Of a stretch of 64,000 nt of DNA, positions 24,887 to 34,031 are shown piece by piece (within the stretch, counting starts at the first letter, position 1; each line of letters opens with the position of its first letter). The stretch is taken from assembly GCF_000718515.1 (NCBI RefSeq), contig NZ_JNZS01000008.1, forward strand, positions 1 through 64,000. The letters are read 5' to 3'. This DNA comes from Micromonospora parva. Lineage in GTDB: Bacteria > Actinomycetota > Actinomycetes > Mycobacteriales > Micromonosporaceae. The translations under genes were made by a program, and so were the position numbers. Below the pieces are notes generated by a model that was not told the origin of the DNA, made no database searches, and was given only the letters and a program-made list of their open reading frames with translations.

Positions 24887-25906
24887 TCACGCACCCGTCC
24901 GGGCGTACTCCGGTAGGCGTCGGGCGACGGACGCCGGGGACGGCATGGCGGCGATCTCCTCGGCGACCGCGCGGGCCGCGTCGCGCTGCCCGACGGTGCC
25001 GTGCCGGGGCAGCAGCCGGTGGACCTGCTCGGCGACCGCAGCAGCGTCCACCTCCCCGGGGAGGAGCCGAAGACCCAGCCCGGCGGCGGCGAGCACCTCC
25101 GCGTTGGCGAACTGGTCCGCGCCCTGCGGCAACAACAACTGGGGTACGCCCGCCGCGAGCGCGCCGAGGGTGGTGCCACTGCCCCCGTGATGCACCACCA
25201 CGTCGACCAGCGGCAGCAGCTCCGCCTGCGACACCCACCGGTGGACGCTGACCTGGTCGGGAATCTCGCCCAGCTGTTCCACCGGCACCCGGCCGGCCGC
25301 GACCACCACCTGCGCGTCCAGCGCCGCCAGACCGGCGATGGCGGTGCGCAGCAGCTCCGGCGTGCCGAACGCGGTACCGAGGGTCAGATAGATCAACGGG
25401 CGGGGGGTCCGACGGCTCACCCGCTCGGGCAGCGGAGCCGGCGTCGAGAAGGCGACCGGTCGCAGCTCGATCCGGCGTTCGGTGGCGAGGAAGTCCCTGT
25501 CCTGCAGCGACGGCGGCCAGATGTCCAGGTGCGGTCGACCGACGACCTCGACGTTCCTGGTGGGCAGCTCCAGACCGATGCCCTCGGGAAACATCCGGCC
25601 GAACCCGTGCCACAGACCCGGGATGCCAGCCCGGTGGGCCGCCACCGCCGCTCCCGGCAACCCCCACTCGTGCACCACCAGGTCCGGCCGCAGGCGCGCC
25701 AACTCCGGTGCGAGGTCCTCGGCGTACACCTCGTAGAAGGCGTCGCCGGGGCGGAACGGCCGCAGGCCGTGCGCGGCCAGTGGCGCGTGCACCTCCGTAC
25801 CGGCGGCGAAGTGGACCTCGTGCCCGGCGTCCCGGGCGGCGATCGCCAGCGGGATCAACGGATACGTGTGACCGACTGACGCAAGACTGGCGAACAGCAC
25901 GCGCAT
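24887..25906 (-). CDS. MGT-type glycosyltransferase (GT1 family)
   Basis: A 339-residue GT-B glycosyltransferase from ATG 25906 (MRVLFASLASVGHTYPLIPL is the classic start; 8 extra upstream codons are rejected). The C-terminal nucleotide-sugar signature is present: VHHGGSGTTLGALAAGVPQL and PQGADQFANAEVLAAAGLGL, preceded by PLIYLTLGTAFG. This is the macrolide/aglycone glycosyltransferase (EryCIII/OleD-like) group, transferring a sugar from a nucleotide donor to a small acceptor. No biosynthetic cluster surrounds it, so it may be a housekeeping or resistance glycosyltransferase; donor and acceptor are unknown. It is divergent from the DUF72 gene. Confidence 0.88.
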   Translation of the reverse strand: MRVLFASLASVGHTYPLIPLAIAARDAGHEVHFAAGTEVHAPLAAHGLRPFRPGDAFYEVYAEDLAPELARLRPDLVVHEWGLPGAAVAAHRAGIPGLWHGFGRMFPEGIGLELPTRNVEVVGRPHLDIWPPSLQDRDFLATERRIELRPVAFSTPAPLPERVSRRTPRPLIYLTLGTAFGTPELLRTAIAGLAALDAQVVVAAGRVPVEQLGEIPDQVSVHRWVSQAELLPLVDVVVHHGGSGTTLGALAAGVPQLLLPQGADQFANAEVLAAAGLGLRLLPGEVDAAAVAEQVHRLLPRHGTVGQRDAARAVAEEIAAMPSPASVARRLPEYARTGA

Positions 25907-26000
25907 GGCGTCGGACCCTACCCGCCACACCGGGGCCCCGTCGCCGGCCCATATACCGTGGGCTCCGGTCGAACGCGGTCACCGGCGGGAAGGGCGGGTC

Positions 26001-26840
26001 ATGCGTCTGCACGTGGGGTGCGCGATGTGGAGTCACCGGTCGTGGCCGGGCCACCGGCTGCCGCCCACGGAGCGCCTGCGGCACTACGCCAGCTGGTGCG
26101 ACGCGGTGGAGGGCAACACCACGTTCTACGCGACCCCGACCCGGGACACCGTCGCCTCGTGGGCCGCCCAGACGAGCTCCTGCTTCCGCTTCGTCCTGAA
26201 GCTCCCCAAGGTCATCACACACGAACGGCGGCTCACCGACGTCGGCGAACCGCTGCGCGCCTTCCTGGACGCGATCGAACCGCTCGGCCCGCGCGCCCAC
26301 GCCCTCTGGATCCAGCTACCCGGCTCGTTCGCGCCCGGCGACGTCCCGACCCTGGGCCGTTTCCTGCAGCAGCTTCCGCAGTCCCACCGGTACGCGGTGG
26401 AGGTCCGCCATCCCGCGTTCTTCACCGACGCCCACCCGGCCCGACTGCTCGGGGCGACCCTCGCCGCCGCCAACGCCGAATGGATCCCCTTCGACACCAC
26501 CGCCTTCTTCGCCAGCCCACCAACCAGCGACGCGGAACGGGACGCCTGGACCAAGAAACCGCGCGTGCCGCTGCGATCGCTCGCGCTCACCGACCGGCCG
26601 ATCGTGCGCTACCTCGGTCGCGACGACCCGACGCGCACCGTCGAGGGATGGCAGCGCTGGATCGACGTGACAGTCACCTGGCTGCACGAGGGGCGCTCCC
26701 CGACGGTGTTCATCCACACCCCGGACAACTCCGACGCACCGGCGCTCGCCCGCCGGTTCCACGACGAGGTACGGGCGCGCGTACCGGGACTCGCCGCGTT
26801 GCCCGAGCCGATCCCGGTCGAGCCGCTGACCCTGTTCTGA
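26001..26840 (+). CDS. DUF72 family protein (YecE-like)
   Basis: A 279-residue TIM-barrel-like protein of the DUF72/YecE family. Signatures: N-terminal LHVGCAMWSHRSWPG, then VEGNTTFYATPTRDTVASWA, FRFVLKLPKVITHERRL and YAVEVRHPAFFTD. ATG 26001 was chosen because GTG/ATG codons upstream lack family similarity and an AAGGGCGGG site precedes it. The biochemical function of DUF72 is not established. The gene ends 10 bp from the convergent GH15 gene. Confidence 0.88.
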   Translation: MRLHVGCAMWSHRSWPGHRLPPTERLRHYASWCDAVEGNTTFYATPTRDTVASWAAQTSSCFRFVLKLPKVITHERRLTDVGEPLRAFLDAIEPLGPRAHALWIQLPGSFAPGDVPTLGRFLQQLPQSHRYAVEVRHPAFFTDAHPARLLGATLAAANAEWIPFDTTAFFASPPTSDAERDAWTKKPRVPLRSLALTDRPIVRYLGRDDPTRTVEGWQRWIDVTVTWLHEGRSPTVFIHTPDNSDAPALARRFHDEVRARVPGLAALPEPIPVEPLTLF

Positions 26841-26850
26841 CCGGGACCGC

Positions 26851-28683
26851 TCAGCCCTGCTGGTCGAGCAGTTCGTCGAGGTGGGTCGCCGTGCTGATCA
26901 GCGACAGATGGCTGAACGCCTGCGGGAAGTTGCCGATCTGCTCGCCGGTCGGCGCGATCTCCTCGGAGTAGAGGCCCAGCGGGTTGCTGTAGGTGAGCAT
27001 CTTCTCGAACGTCAACCGGGCGTCGTCGACTCGGCCGGCCAGCGCGAGCGCCTGCACGTACCAGAAGGTGCACATGTTGAACGTGCCCTCGGTGCCGGCG
27101 AGACCGTCCGGCGACGCGCTCGGGTCGTAGCGGTAGACCAGGCTGTCGGAGACCAGGCCGGTGTCCATGGCGCGCAGCGTCGACTCCCACATCGGATCGG
27201 TGGGCGAGATGAAGTTCAGCCCCGGCATCGCCAGCAACGAGGCGTCCAGGATGTCCGAACCGTAGTGCTGCACGAACGCGCGTCGCCCACTGTGGAAACC
27301 ACGGGTCATGACCTGCTCGTAGATGGCGTCACGCTCGGCGGACCAGCGGGCGATGTCGCCGGGGCGGCCCCGGCGTCGCGCGATGCGGATGGCCCGGTCC
27401 AGCGCGACCCAGGACAACACCCGGCCGTACGTGAAGTCCTGCCGACCGGACCGGGTCTCCCAGATGCCGTCCTCGGGTTGGTTCCAGTGCTCACAGAGCC
27501 AGTCCATCAACCCGGCCGTCTTGCGCCACCCGTCGTACGGCGCGATCAGGCCGTTGCGGTCGGCCAGCTCCAACGAGACGAGCGCCTCGCCGTAGATGTC
27601 GAGTTGGAGTTGGTCCGCCGCGCCGTTGCCGATCCGCACCGGCGCCGAGCCGCGGTATCCCTCCAGGTGGCCCAGCACCTCCTCGGGGAGGTCCGGTGAG
27701 CCGTCGATGCGGTACATGATCTGCAGGGGCATGGCGCCGTCGCGTGCCTCACGGATGCGCGCATTGAGCCAGAGCAGATACTTCTGGGCCTCGTCGGTGA
27801 AGCCCAGGCGCAGCAACGCGTGCACGGAGAAGGACGCGTCCCGGATCCAGGTGTAGCGGTAGTCCCAGTTCCGCTGCCCGCCGATCTGCTCGGGAAGCCC
27901 CGCGGTGGGCGCGGCGACCAGAGCACCGGTCGGCGCGTACGTCATCAGCTTGAGGGTCATCGCCGACCGCTCGACCACCTCCCGCCAGCGGCCCTTGTAG
28001 CGGGAACCGCCCACCCACCGTCGCCAGTGGTCACGGGTCTCGGCGAGCAGGTCGCACGCCTGCTCGGTGCTGAGTGCGCGGGGCGCGCGCGGGGCACCGA
28101 CCGTCTCCAGGGCAACCCCGCCGATGTCGCCCGCGTGCAGCGTGAACCGCGCGGACACGCCGTCGGCGTCGCGGTGGAAGTCCCCCACGTGGAACGCCCG
28201 CTCCACGTCCTTGAACGCGGCGAGGGTGAAGGTCAGCGTCGGGCTCCGGAAGAGGTCACCCTCGGGGTGCACCTCCAGCTCGAACGGGTCGCGCCCGTAG
28301 TTGAACCGTGGGCGGCACTGGACGCGGAACCGCATGGTCCCCCGCACCATCCGGACCAGCCGGATCAACCGGTGCTCATCGGTGGCCTGCGCTCCCGTCA
28401 CGGGCATGAAGTCCAGCAGCTCACCGACACCGTCGGCGGTGTGGAAGCGGGTGATCAGGATTGGCGTGCCGGGCAGGTAGAGCTGTTTGCTCGTGTAGTC
28501 GACACCGTCGGGCGAGAGCTGGAAGTGGCCTCCGTTGCGGCGGTCCAGCAGCGCGCCGAAGACGCTCGGCGAGTCGAAGCGGGGCGCGCAGAACCAGTCG
28601 ACAGTGCCGTCCGTGCTGATCAGTGCGGCGGTCTGCAGATCACCGATCAGACCGTGGTTCTCGACTGCCGGGTAGCTCTCCAC
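26851..28683 (-). CDS. Glycoside hydrolase family 15 (glucoamylase/trehalase-like)
   Basis: A 610-residue cytoplasmic enzyme of the GH15 group. The N-terminal beta-sandwich begins VESYPAVENHGLIGDLQTAA. The (alpha/alpha)6 barrel carries QRNWDYRYTWIRDASFSVHA (first catalytic region) and ends with GLAGTEGTFNMCTFWYVQAL, the usual C-terminal Glu-containing block. GTG 28683 gives the family-standard start and has GGGGGA upstream; ATG 28710 is an in-frame alternative. Actinomycete members include trehalases and glucan 1,4-alpha-glucosidases, and sequence alone does not decide between them. It is divergent from the glyoxalase-type gene. Confidence 0.9.
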   Translation of the reverse strand: MESYPAVENHGLIGDLQTAALISTDGTVDWFCAPRFDSPSVFGALLDRRNGGHFQLSPDGVDYTSKQLYLPGTPILITRFHTADGVGELLDFMPVTGAQATDEHRLIRLVRMVRGTMRFRVQCRPRFNYGRDPFELEVHPEGDLFRSPTLTFTLAAFKDVERAFHVGDFHRDADGVSARFTLHAGDIGGVALETVGAPRAPRALSTEQACDLLAETRDHWRRWVGGSRYKGRWREVVERSAMTLKLMTYAPTGALVAAPTAGLPEQIGGQRNWDYRYTWIRDASFSVHALLRLGFTDEAQKYLLWLNARIREARDGAMPLQIMYRIDGSPDLPEEVLGHLEGYRGSAPVRIGNGAADQLQLDIYGEALVSLELADRNGLIAPYDGWRKTAGLMDWLCEHWNQPEDGIWETRSGRQDFTYGRVLSWVALDRAIRIARRRGRPGDIARWSAERDAIYEQVMTRGFHSGRRAFVQHYGSDILDASLLAMPGLNFISPTDPMWESTLRAMDTGLVSDSLVYRYDPSASPDGLAGTEGTFNMCTFWYVQALALAGRVDDARLTFEKMLTYSNPLGLYSEEIAPTGEQIGNFPQAFSHLSLISTATHLDELLDQQG

Positions 28684-28834
28684 GCTGTCCCCCGCCGCTC
28701 GTACGGGCAATGGCGGGGACTACCCGTGAGCTGACGAAAGATGCCGCCCGTCGGTGTCGGTTCCGGCCCGGGAGGACGCGTACCGTCGACATCACCCCGT
28801 CCCGGCACCACCGCCATCGACGAGAGGACAACCC

Positions 28835-29260
28835 ATGAGCCTGCGCGGATTTGCCACACTCAACATCTGGGCGGACGACGTGGCAGCGGCCACACGGTGG
28901 TACGCGGATCTCCTCGGCGTCGAGGCGTACTTCATGCGCCCGGGCCCCGACGGACGCCCGGCCTACACCGAGTTCCGCATCGGGGACTACCAGGCCGAGC
29001 TGGGCATCATCGACCGCAGGTTCGGGCCGGCCGGCGCGGCGAGCGGGCCCGGCGGCGTGGTGATGCACTGGCACGTCGACGACCTCGATGCGACCGTCGA
29101 GCGGCTGTTGGCGATGGGCGCCACCGAGTACCAACCGATCACCGCGCACGGGGACGGCGGGTTCATCACCGCGGCGGTGGTCGACCCGTTCGGCAACGTG
29201 CTGGGTGTCATGCAGAACCCGCACTACCTCGACGTCCTCGCCGCATTGAAGACGAAATGA
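28835..29260 (+). CDS. VOC-family (glyoxalase/bleomycin-resistance fold) protein
   Basis: A 141-residue two-module beta-alpha-beta-beta-beta protein from ATG 28835 with a GAGAGG site. The first module is FATLNIWADDVAAATRWYAD ... GDYQAELGIID; the second is VVMHWHVDDLDATVERLLAM ... AAVVDPFGNVLGVMQNPHY. The DPFGN block is the common VOC end. The metal-ligand pattern is incomplete by eye, so it may bind a ligand (resistance protein) rather than catalyse. It is convergent with the DUF6582 gene, which begins 4 bp after its stop. Confidence 0.87.
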   Translation: MSLRGFATLNIWADDVAAATRWYADLLGVEAYFMRPGPDGRPAYTEFRIGDYQAELGIIDRRFGPAGAASGPGGVVMHWHVDDLDATVERLLAMGATEYQPITAHGDGGFITAAVVDPFGNVLGVMQNPHYLDVLAALKTK

Positions 29261-29264
29261 CCGG

Positions 29265-29561
29265 TTAGTGGGCGGGATTCGGGGTGTGCGGTAGTTTGCC
29301 CAGCTGACGCCAGTTCGTCTCGGCGACCTCGACGCCGTAGTGCTTGGCCGCGGCGAGGATGTTCTGAAAGGCCAGGTCGCGGTCGGCGTCGGTGACGCCC
29401 TGCACCTGGTCGAACCGGGCGATGGCGTTGCGGACGTGACCCGCGTCGGTCATCGGCTCCTTGCGTTTCCCGGGGAACGCGAAGACGCTCTCCGGCAGCT
29501 CGCGCTTGTCCTTGTCCGACAGGGTGCCGTGCTTCTCGTGGGGCTTCCAGGTTGATGTCAT
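29265..29561 (-). CDS. DUF6582 family small protein
   Basis: A 98-residue hydrophilic protein. MTSTWKPHEKHGTLSDKDKR, ESVFAFPGKRKEPMTDAGHV and NAIARFDQVQGVTDADRDLA are typical of this short family, found beside stress genes and in phage-like contexts. The rich Lys/His content and short helices suggest a small nucleic-acid- or protein-binding protein, but no function is known. It ends 4 bp from the convergent VOC gene. Confidence 0.8.
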   Translation of the reverse strand: MTSTWKPHEKHGTLSDKDKRELPESVFAFPGKRKEPMTDAGHVRNAIARFDQVQGVTDADRDLAFQNILAAAKHYGVEVAETNWRQLGKLPHTPNPAH

Positions 29562-29714
29562 CGCCCAGCATTACCCGCACGCGGCCCGGTAGCACCTCCG
29601 GAGCCGGCATTATCCGGACGATCGCCACCGACAAGATCCATACCATGCCGGCACCACCGGGTGGAGCCGAAGCCCTTCGCTGGCTGTCCTTTGTGGAGTG
29701 CGAGCATTGCCGGC

Positions 29715-30017
29715 ATGGATATTTACGAGGATTCCCGTATGGCGTCCCGCTCCGACCTGGCCGCCTGGCTGCGCCAGCTGGCGAACCAGCTGGAGTCTGA
29801 CGGGCGGCTCTTCTACGGCGCGGCCGGCGCGGTGACCGTCGCGGACACGGTGCGCTGCGAGCTGGAGATCGAACGGGAGAGCGAGACGGAGGTGTCCGTC
29901 GAGATCGAGTTCTCCTGGACCGAGCCGGCGCGCGTCACGGTGGCCGACGAGCAGGAGCCCGCCAAGGACGCCGAGGCCGCCGAGCCGGCCGAGACCACGC
30001 CGGAGCCCGCGAGCTAG
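29715..30017 (+). CDS. Amphi-Trp domain protein
   Basis: A 100-residue protein from ATG 29715. The N-terminal MDIYEDSRMASRSDLAAWLR followed by QLANQLESDGRLFY matches the short amphi-Trp domain (amphipathic beta hairpin and helix with a conserved Trp). The C-terminal third is acidic and Ala/Glu/Pro-rich (EPAKDAEAAEPAETTPEPAS), probably disordered. An upstream in-frame ATG at 29661 would add 18 residues without similarity. Function unknown. A strong bidirectional terminator follows. Confidence 0.78.
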   Translation: MDIYEDSRMASRSDLAAWLRQLANQLESDGRLFYGAAGAVTVADTVRCELEIERESETEVSVEIEFSWTEPARVTVADEQEPAKDAEAAEPAETTPEPAS

Positions 30018-30077
30018 CGACGTCGGCGGCGCCGAGCCGGGCGCCGGACCTGTGACAACTCGGGCTGTCACGAGCAG

Positions 30078-30111
30078 CCGGGGGCCAGGCCCGTGTCGGC
30101 CTGGCCCCCGG
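30078..30111. terminator. Perfect 14-bp stem bidirectional terminator
   Basis: CCGGGGGCCAGGCC, loop CGTGTC, then the exact complement. It lies between convergent genes, 11 bp from the beta-helix gene stop. Confidence 0.85.
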
Positions 30112-30122
30112 GGTCTGGTCGG

Positions 30123-32819
30123 TCAGCTACGCAGCGTCCACTGCTGGTTCGTGCCGCCGTTGCAGGACCAGAGGATGATCTTGGTGCCGTTGGCGGTGGC
30201 AGCGCCATTGGCGTCGAGGCAGAGCCCGGACTGGGCGTTCGTGATGGTGCCGTTGGCGTTGACGTTCCACTGCTGGTTCGCGCCACCGTGGCAGTCCCAG
30301 ATGATGACCGCGGTGCCGTTGGCCGTGCCGGCCCCGGAGGCGTCCAGGCACTTGTTGCCGTACACGGTCAACTGCTTGCTGGCGGTCTGGGTCCACCGCT
30401 GGTTGCTGGCGGTGGAGCAGTCCCAGAGTTGGGTCTGGGTGCCGTTGGTGGTCGAGGAGTTGGGCACCTCGACACAGCGGCCGGACTGGCCACCCACGAG
30501 CTGCCCGTTGCCCGTACCGCTGCCACCGCCCTGCTGCTGCCGGACGATCGACGTCGACTCGGCCGACCGGTTGCCCTGGGCGTCGACGACGTAGAGCCGG
30601 TACTCGCCCTGGGTGCTCGGCACGGCGATGGACGTCGCGGTGCCGGACGCCCTGGTCATCGTCGCGCCGGCGGTGAAGGTGGTGGTGCCGTACGGAGCCA
30701 GCCAGACCGACCTGGTGGCGTCGCCGGTGCTGCGAATCGGGATCGACGCGGTGGCACTGGTGACGAAGGTGCTGGCCGGCAGCACGTAGTTCGGCGCGGA
30801 GAAATTGCTCGCCGGAATGATGTCCCGGTACGCGTCCTCCAGACCGGAATTCGCGGCGATTCCGTACGCCGTGGCCGGCCAGACATAATCCGAGGAGACG
30901 ATGATGTCGCCGATCGTGCTGTTCGGCAGGTTCTTGTTCGAGACCTTGTTGATCGGCCCGTAGATCTGCGTGATGCTCAGGTCGTGCTTCCGCCCGAAGT
31001 CGTCTGAGTTGATCATCCAGGTGACGTTCTTGTCGATGCTCAGGACATTGTCCCGGAAGGTGATGAACGCCGATCCCTCATCCGGGTGCAGGCCGTACTT
31101 GTGGCCGGACGGAACACCCTGGAGGTAGTTGTTGGTGATGGTCGTCCCGGGTTGACTACCGAGCGTGTAAATGGGCGCTGTGTCGCTGAGTCGCTGCACC
31201 GTGTCGATGATGTGGTTGTAGCTGATGGTGTTGTTGCGCGCCGTCGTGGTCGGTCGGTTCGGCACGATCGAGCCCGACGATCCGTCGAAGTTCCACCAGC
31301 CCCAGCCGAGCGTGATGCCGGACCACGGGGCTTTCTCGATCCGGTTGCGCTGGATGGTGAGGGTGTCGGCGAAGTACGCCGAGATCGGGCTGTGCCCGTT
31401 GAACAGCACCGCGCTGTCGTACAGGTAGTTGTTCTTGATGTCGATGTTCTTCGGCAGCCCCTCGACCGACGCGGAGTACTTCTCCCGGTTGGTCGACGTG
31501 CCGTCTCCGATGTAGACGTGCTGGGGATGGCCGACATTGATGGCCGACCCGGCGATGTCGTTGGTGGCGTTCCCGATCAACTGGGTGCCCTGCACGTCGT
31601 TGACCATGCTGATCCCGTCGGCGCCGGTGTGCTCGATCCGGTTGCGTTGCAGCAGGAGGCCGTCGGCGTTCTGGATCTGGACGATGGCGGGGGTGACATC
31701 CACGTTGCGGTAGTAGTAGACGTGGAAGTTGCCCTTCGCGTACACCTGCGCTCCGAGGTTGCCCTGCTGCGCCTGCTTGAAGGACGATGCGGCGACGTTG
31801 AACAGATTCCAGTCCGAGTGCCGCACCGTCAGCCCGGAGAACGTGATGTTGCGGGCATGGCTGGTCGTCGAGGTGCCGGCGACCCGGAGCACCGTGGTGA
31901 CGTTGTTCGGCGCGTAGACCGTCGCTGTCGACATGTTCTCGGCGCTGGTCTTGTAGTAGTAGACCGTCTTGGCGCCCTTGTCGAAGTAGAACTCGCCGGG
32001 CGCGTCCAGGAACTCGTACGCGTTCATGAGCTTGTGGGTGCCGCCGACCTGGGCGTTGCCGTTGAACGCGCCCTGGGCGATGGCCGCACCTGGTTGCTGG
32101 AAGAGGGCGACCCGGTTCGCGCCGTCGGTGGTCACCTGCCGGACGCCGACGATGGCCGTGGTCCAGGTCGTGCCCGTCTCGATCTCGATGTCGTCCTGGT
32201 TGCGCGCGATGGCGGGGAAGTCGTTCTGGTTGTACCTGGCGCCGTCGCACTGCGACCCCGACTCCCAGGCCCACGCGGCCTGGCCGGCCGTGATGTTGTA
32301 CGTCCCGAAGCACCCGCCCGAGCTGACCGTCTTGGTCGCCATGACCGCGCGCTTGTCGTTGACGTAGAGCGCCCGCAGCTTGTTGGCGCGGTCGAGGGGG
32401 GCCTTCCAGATGTTGCCGCTGTGCTGGGTCCACCCGGTCACCTGGACGCCACCGTCAAGGATCGGCTTCTCGTTGGAGTAGGCCCCGTAGCTGACCCGGA
32501 ATCCGTTGGTGCCGGAGTCGCTCGCCCCGAATTCGATCGTGCTGCTCACCGGATAGGTGCCGCCACGGAGATAGACGTTGATGTCGCCGGTCATGTTCGC
32601 GCTTATCGGGCGGACGACGTCCCGGGCCCGTTGAATCGTCTTGAACGGGGACTGCAACGTGCCTGGGTTGGCGTCGTTGCCGTCCGGGGCCACATAGTAG
32701 GTCGCCTGGACTGCGGCCGAGGCCGGCAGTTGGTGTGCCAGCACGGCCGGCAGCGTGGCGGCGACAAGCGCCGCCACCGCCAACAATGACGTTCGCGCGG
32801 TGGATATGGCTGACTTCAC
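30123..32819 (-). CDS. Secreted right-handed beta-helix protein with ricin-type lectin (CBM13) domain
   Basis: An exported 898-residue protein from GTG 32819. The signal peptide (KSAISTARTSLLAVAALVAA, cleavage near ASA) leads into TYYVAPDGNDANPGTLQSPF, the typical opening of parallel beta-helix polysaccharide lyases/hydrolases (about 38-700). Residues about 700-765 form a small beta domain. Residues 770-898 are a beta-trefoil lectin with three QxW repeats (NQRWTQ, NQQWNV, NQQWTL) and CLDA motifs. It probably binds and cleaves or remodels an external polysaccharide such as a pectic or plant-derived glycan; catalytic residues cannot be read with confidence. It is transcribed away from the repeat-bearing gap, and a strong hairpin ends it. 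Confidence 0.9.
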   Translation of the reverse strand: MKSAISTARTSLLAVAALVAATLPAVLAHQLPASAAVQATYYVAPDGNDANPGTLQSPFKTIQRARDVVRPISANMTGDINVYLRGGTYPVSSTIEFGASDSGTNGFRVSYGAYSNEKPILDGGVQVTGWTQHSGNIWKAPLDRANKLRALYVNDKRAVMATKTVSSGGCFGTYNITAGQAAWAWESGSQCDGARYNQNDFPAIARNQDDIEIETGTTWTTAIVGVRQVTTDGANRVALFQQPGAAIAQGAFNGNAQVGGTHKLMNAYEFLDAPGEFYFDKGAKTVYYYKTSAENMSTATVYAPNNVTTVLRVAGTSTTSHARNITFSGLTVRHSDWNLFNVAASSFKQAQQGNLGAQVYAKGNFHVYYYRNVDVTPAIVQIQNADGLLLQRNRIEHTGADGISMVNDVQGTQLIGNATNDIAGSAINVGHPQHVYIGDGTSTNREKYSASVEGLPKNIDIKNNYLYDSAVLFNGHSPISAYFADTLTIQRNRIEKAPWSGITLGWGWWNFDGSSGSIVPNRPTTTARNNTISYNHIIDTVQRLSDTAPIYTLGSQPGTTITNNYLQGVPSGHKYGLHPDEGSAFITFRDNVLSIDKNVTWMINSDDFGRKHDLSITQIYGPINKVSNKNLPNSTIGDIIVSSDYVWPATAYGIAANSGLEDAYRDIIPASNFSAPNYVLPASTFVTSATASIPIRSTGDATRSVWLAPYGTTTFTAGATMTRASGTATSIAVPSTQGEYRLYVVDAQGNRSAESTSIVRQQQGGGSGTGNGQLVGGQSGRCVEVPNSSTTNGTQTQLWDCSTASNQRWTQTASKQLTVYGNKCLDASGAGTANGTAVIIWDCHGGANQQWNVNANGTITNAQSGLCLDANGAATANGTKIILWSCNGGTNQQWTLRS

Positions 32820-33237
32820 GTCTGTTCCTCTCACTGGTCGTCGACGTGTGGGTGCCCAATGTGGGTATCGAGCGACGAGTACGGAACAGGGACGCCACCA
32901 AGGCCGGCGGGGACTTTCGTCGCCCCGACCGCACTCTTTGTTAACCGCCCCGAAATTCTTAGTGGGAGCGTAGGTCACACGTCTGACCAATGCAACCGTC
33001 AATTGGGGGGCGTCTATGCCTAAATGCGCCCGGACCGGGCAGATCGGCCAGGGCGCTCGGGCACCCCCGGGTGCGTCGTCCGACGAATCAGCGCCGACGA
33101 GCTGCCCCTCGCCGAATGTCGGTGCCACCAACTACGCCGACTCGGGACGCGGCCGCACGCGCGCGGCCCGCTGACCGGCCACGACCGTTCAGGGTGGTCC
33201 AGGCCCGCCGGCCAGGTGGCGCAGGTGGCACGACGCG
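32820..33237. other. Upstream region of beta-helix gene, no gene seen
   Basis: This first part of a 1.2 kb gene-free stretch (32820-34031) has no frame with coherent codon bias. It includes an AT-richer patch (TTAACCGCCCCGAAATTC, near 32940) that may hold the minus-strand promoter of the beta-helix gene. Confidence 0.5.
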
Positions 33238-33493
33238 CCTTCGGAGCTGAATCGTTTACGACATCACCGCCGCGCGATCACCCACGACGCCGCCTCCGCA
33301 CGATCACCCACGACGCCGCCTCCGCACGATCACCCACGACAGCTCGACGGGTAGCCTCGCCGTCTGGGCCGAGGACTGCCTCCGCGCGGTCCCCCACGAC
33401 ACCGCCTCCGCACGGTCCCCTCGCGCGGTTTGGTCGCGACACCACCGCCACGGGTTCCCTCACCTGATTCGTGTGCGGCATCAGCTCCATAGG
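33238..33493 (-). repeat. Interspersed repeat element, copy 2 (256 bp), with internal tandem repeats
   Basis: Left arm 33238-33266 (CCTTCGGAGCTGAATCG...) and right arm 33463-33493 (CCTGATTCGTGTGCGG...) correspond to the two arms of the element at 12016-12123 in the reverse orientation. The 196-bp interior is unrelated to that of copy 1. It contains a tandem array with a 26-bp period beginning GATCACCCACGACGCC at 33276, 33302 and (partial) 33328, and a diverged unit at 33388. No coding sequence is seen in it. Confidence 0.7.
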
Positions 33494-33765
33494 CACTGCG
33501 GTACCGCACCCCGCCCACACCGGCGGCCACGGAAGAGAGCCAACGGCCGCCGGCTGGGCCGGGCCGGGCGACGATCAGCCCACTCCCCGGCCCGATCAAT
33601 CGAGGCGGCCAAGTCAACCGGCCCGCTCCGACCCGCCGCCGGTTCCATTCATGCCCGTTGCACCGAGCCGGGTCGCCGGCACGGCTGCCGACAGCGCCAG
33701 GTTCGGCACAGGCGACCCGGTGAGGCAATTGCCGCCCACGGGTCCACCCACGATCCCGAAAAACT

Positions 33766-33778
33766 CCGAAAGTTTCGG
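33766..33778. promoter_or_regulatory. LacI-type palindrome CCGAAAGTTTCGG
   Basis: A perfect 13-bp palindrome. A partial second copy (CCGAAAGTTTACCGAAA) lies at 33921-33937, just after the promoter of the CotH operon. The form is like actinomycete LacI-family operators for carbohydrate genes. No LacI gene is present in the window. Confidence 0.45.
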
Positions 33779-33878
33779 CGACCCCGGAACCCGAGACGGT
33801 GCCCCCACTCTGCCCACGTCAGCCGCACTGCACCCTAGCCAGGCGACCCAGCGCCCCGGTGGCCACACGAACCACGCA

Positions 33879-33907
33879 TTGACTTACATGGATGTTCTGC
33901 TTACAGT
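33879..33907 (+). promoter_or_regulatory. Promoter of DUF4956-VTC-CotH operon
   Basis: TTGACT (33879-33884), 17-nt spacer, TACAGT (33902-33907). Transcription would start near 33914, leaving a leader of about 118 nt before ATG 34032. The leader contains repeated TACCGAAA motifs. Confidence 0.65.
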
Positions 33908-34031
33908 CACCAACGAAATACCGAAAGTTTACCGAAAAGTAACCCGGAGGTCCGGCCGCCTTCCGCAGGTCGCCACGCAGCAATGGCGGACGCCGGTCCG
34001 TTCCTGCGGCAGATCAGGAGGAACCCCAGCG

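Noticed and set aside
28640..29224. A 194-codon minus-strand frame opposite the VOC gene.
   Set aside because: Shadow of the VOC gene; the plus-strand product matches a known fold from start to end.
31086..32789. A 567-codon plus-strand frame opposite the beta-helix gene.
   Set aside because: Antisense shadow of a conserved secreted protein; composition typical of the complementary strand.
33276..33440. CRISPR-like array.
   Set aside because: Period is 26 bp with directly abutting units and no variable spacers; no cas gene. It is a tandem repeat.
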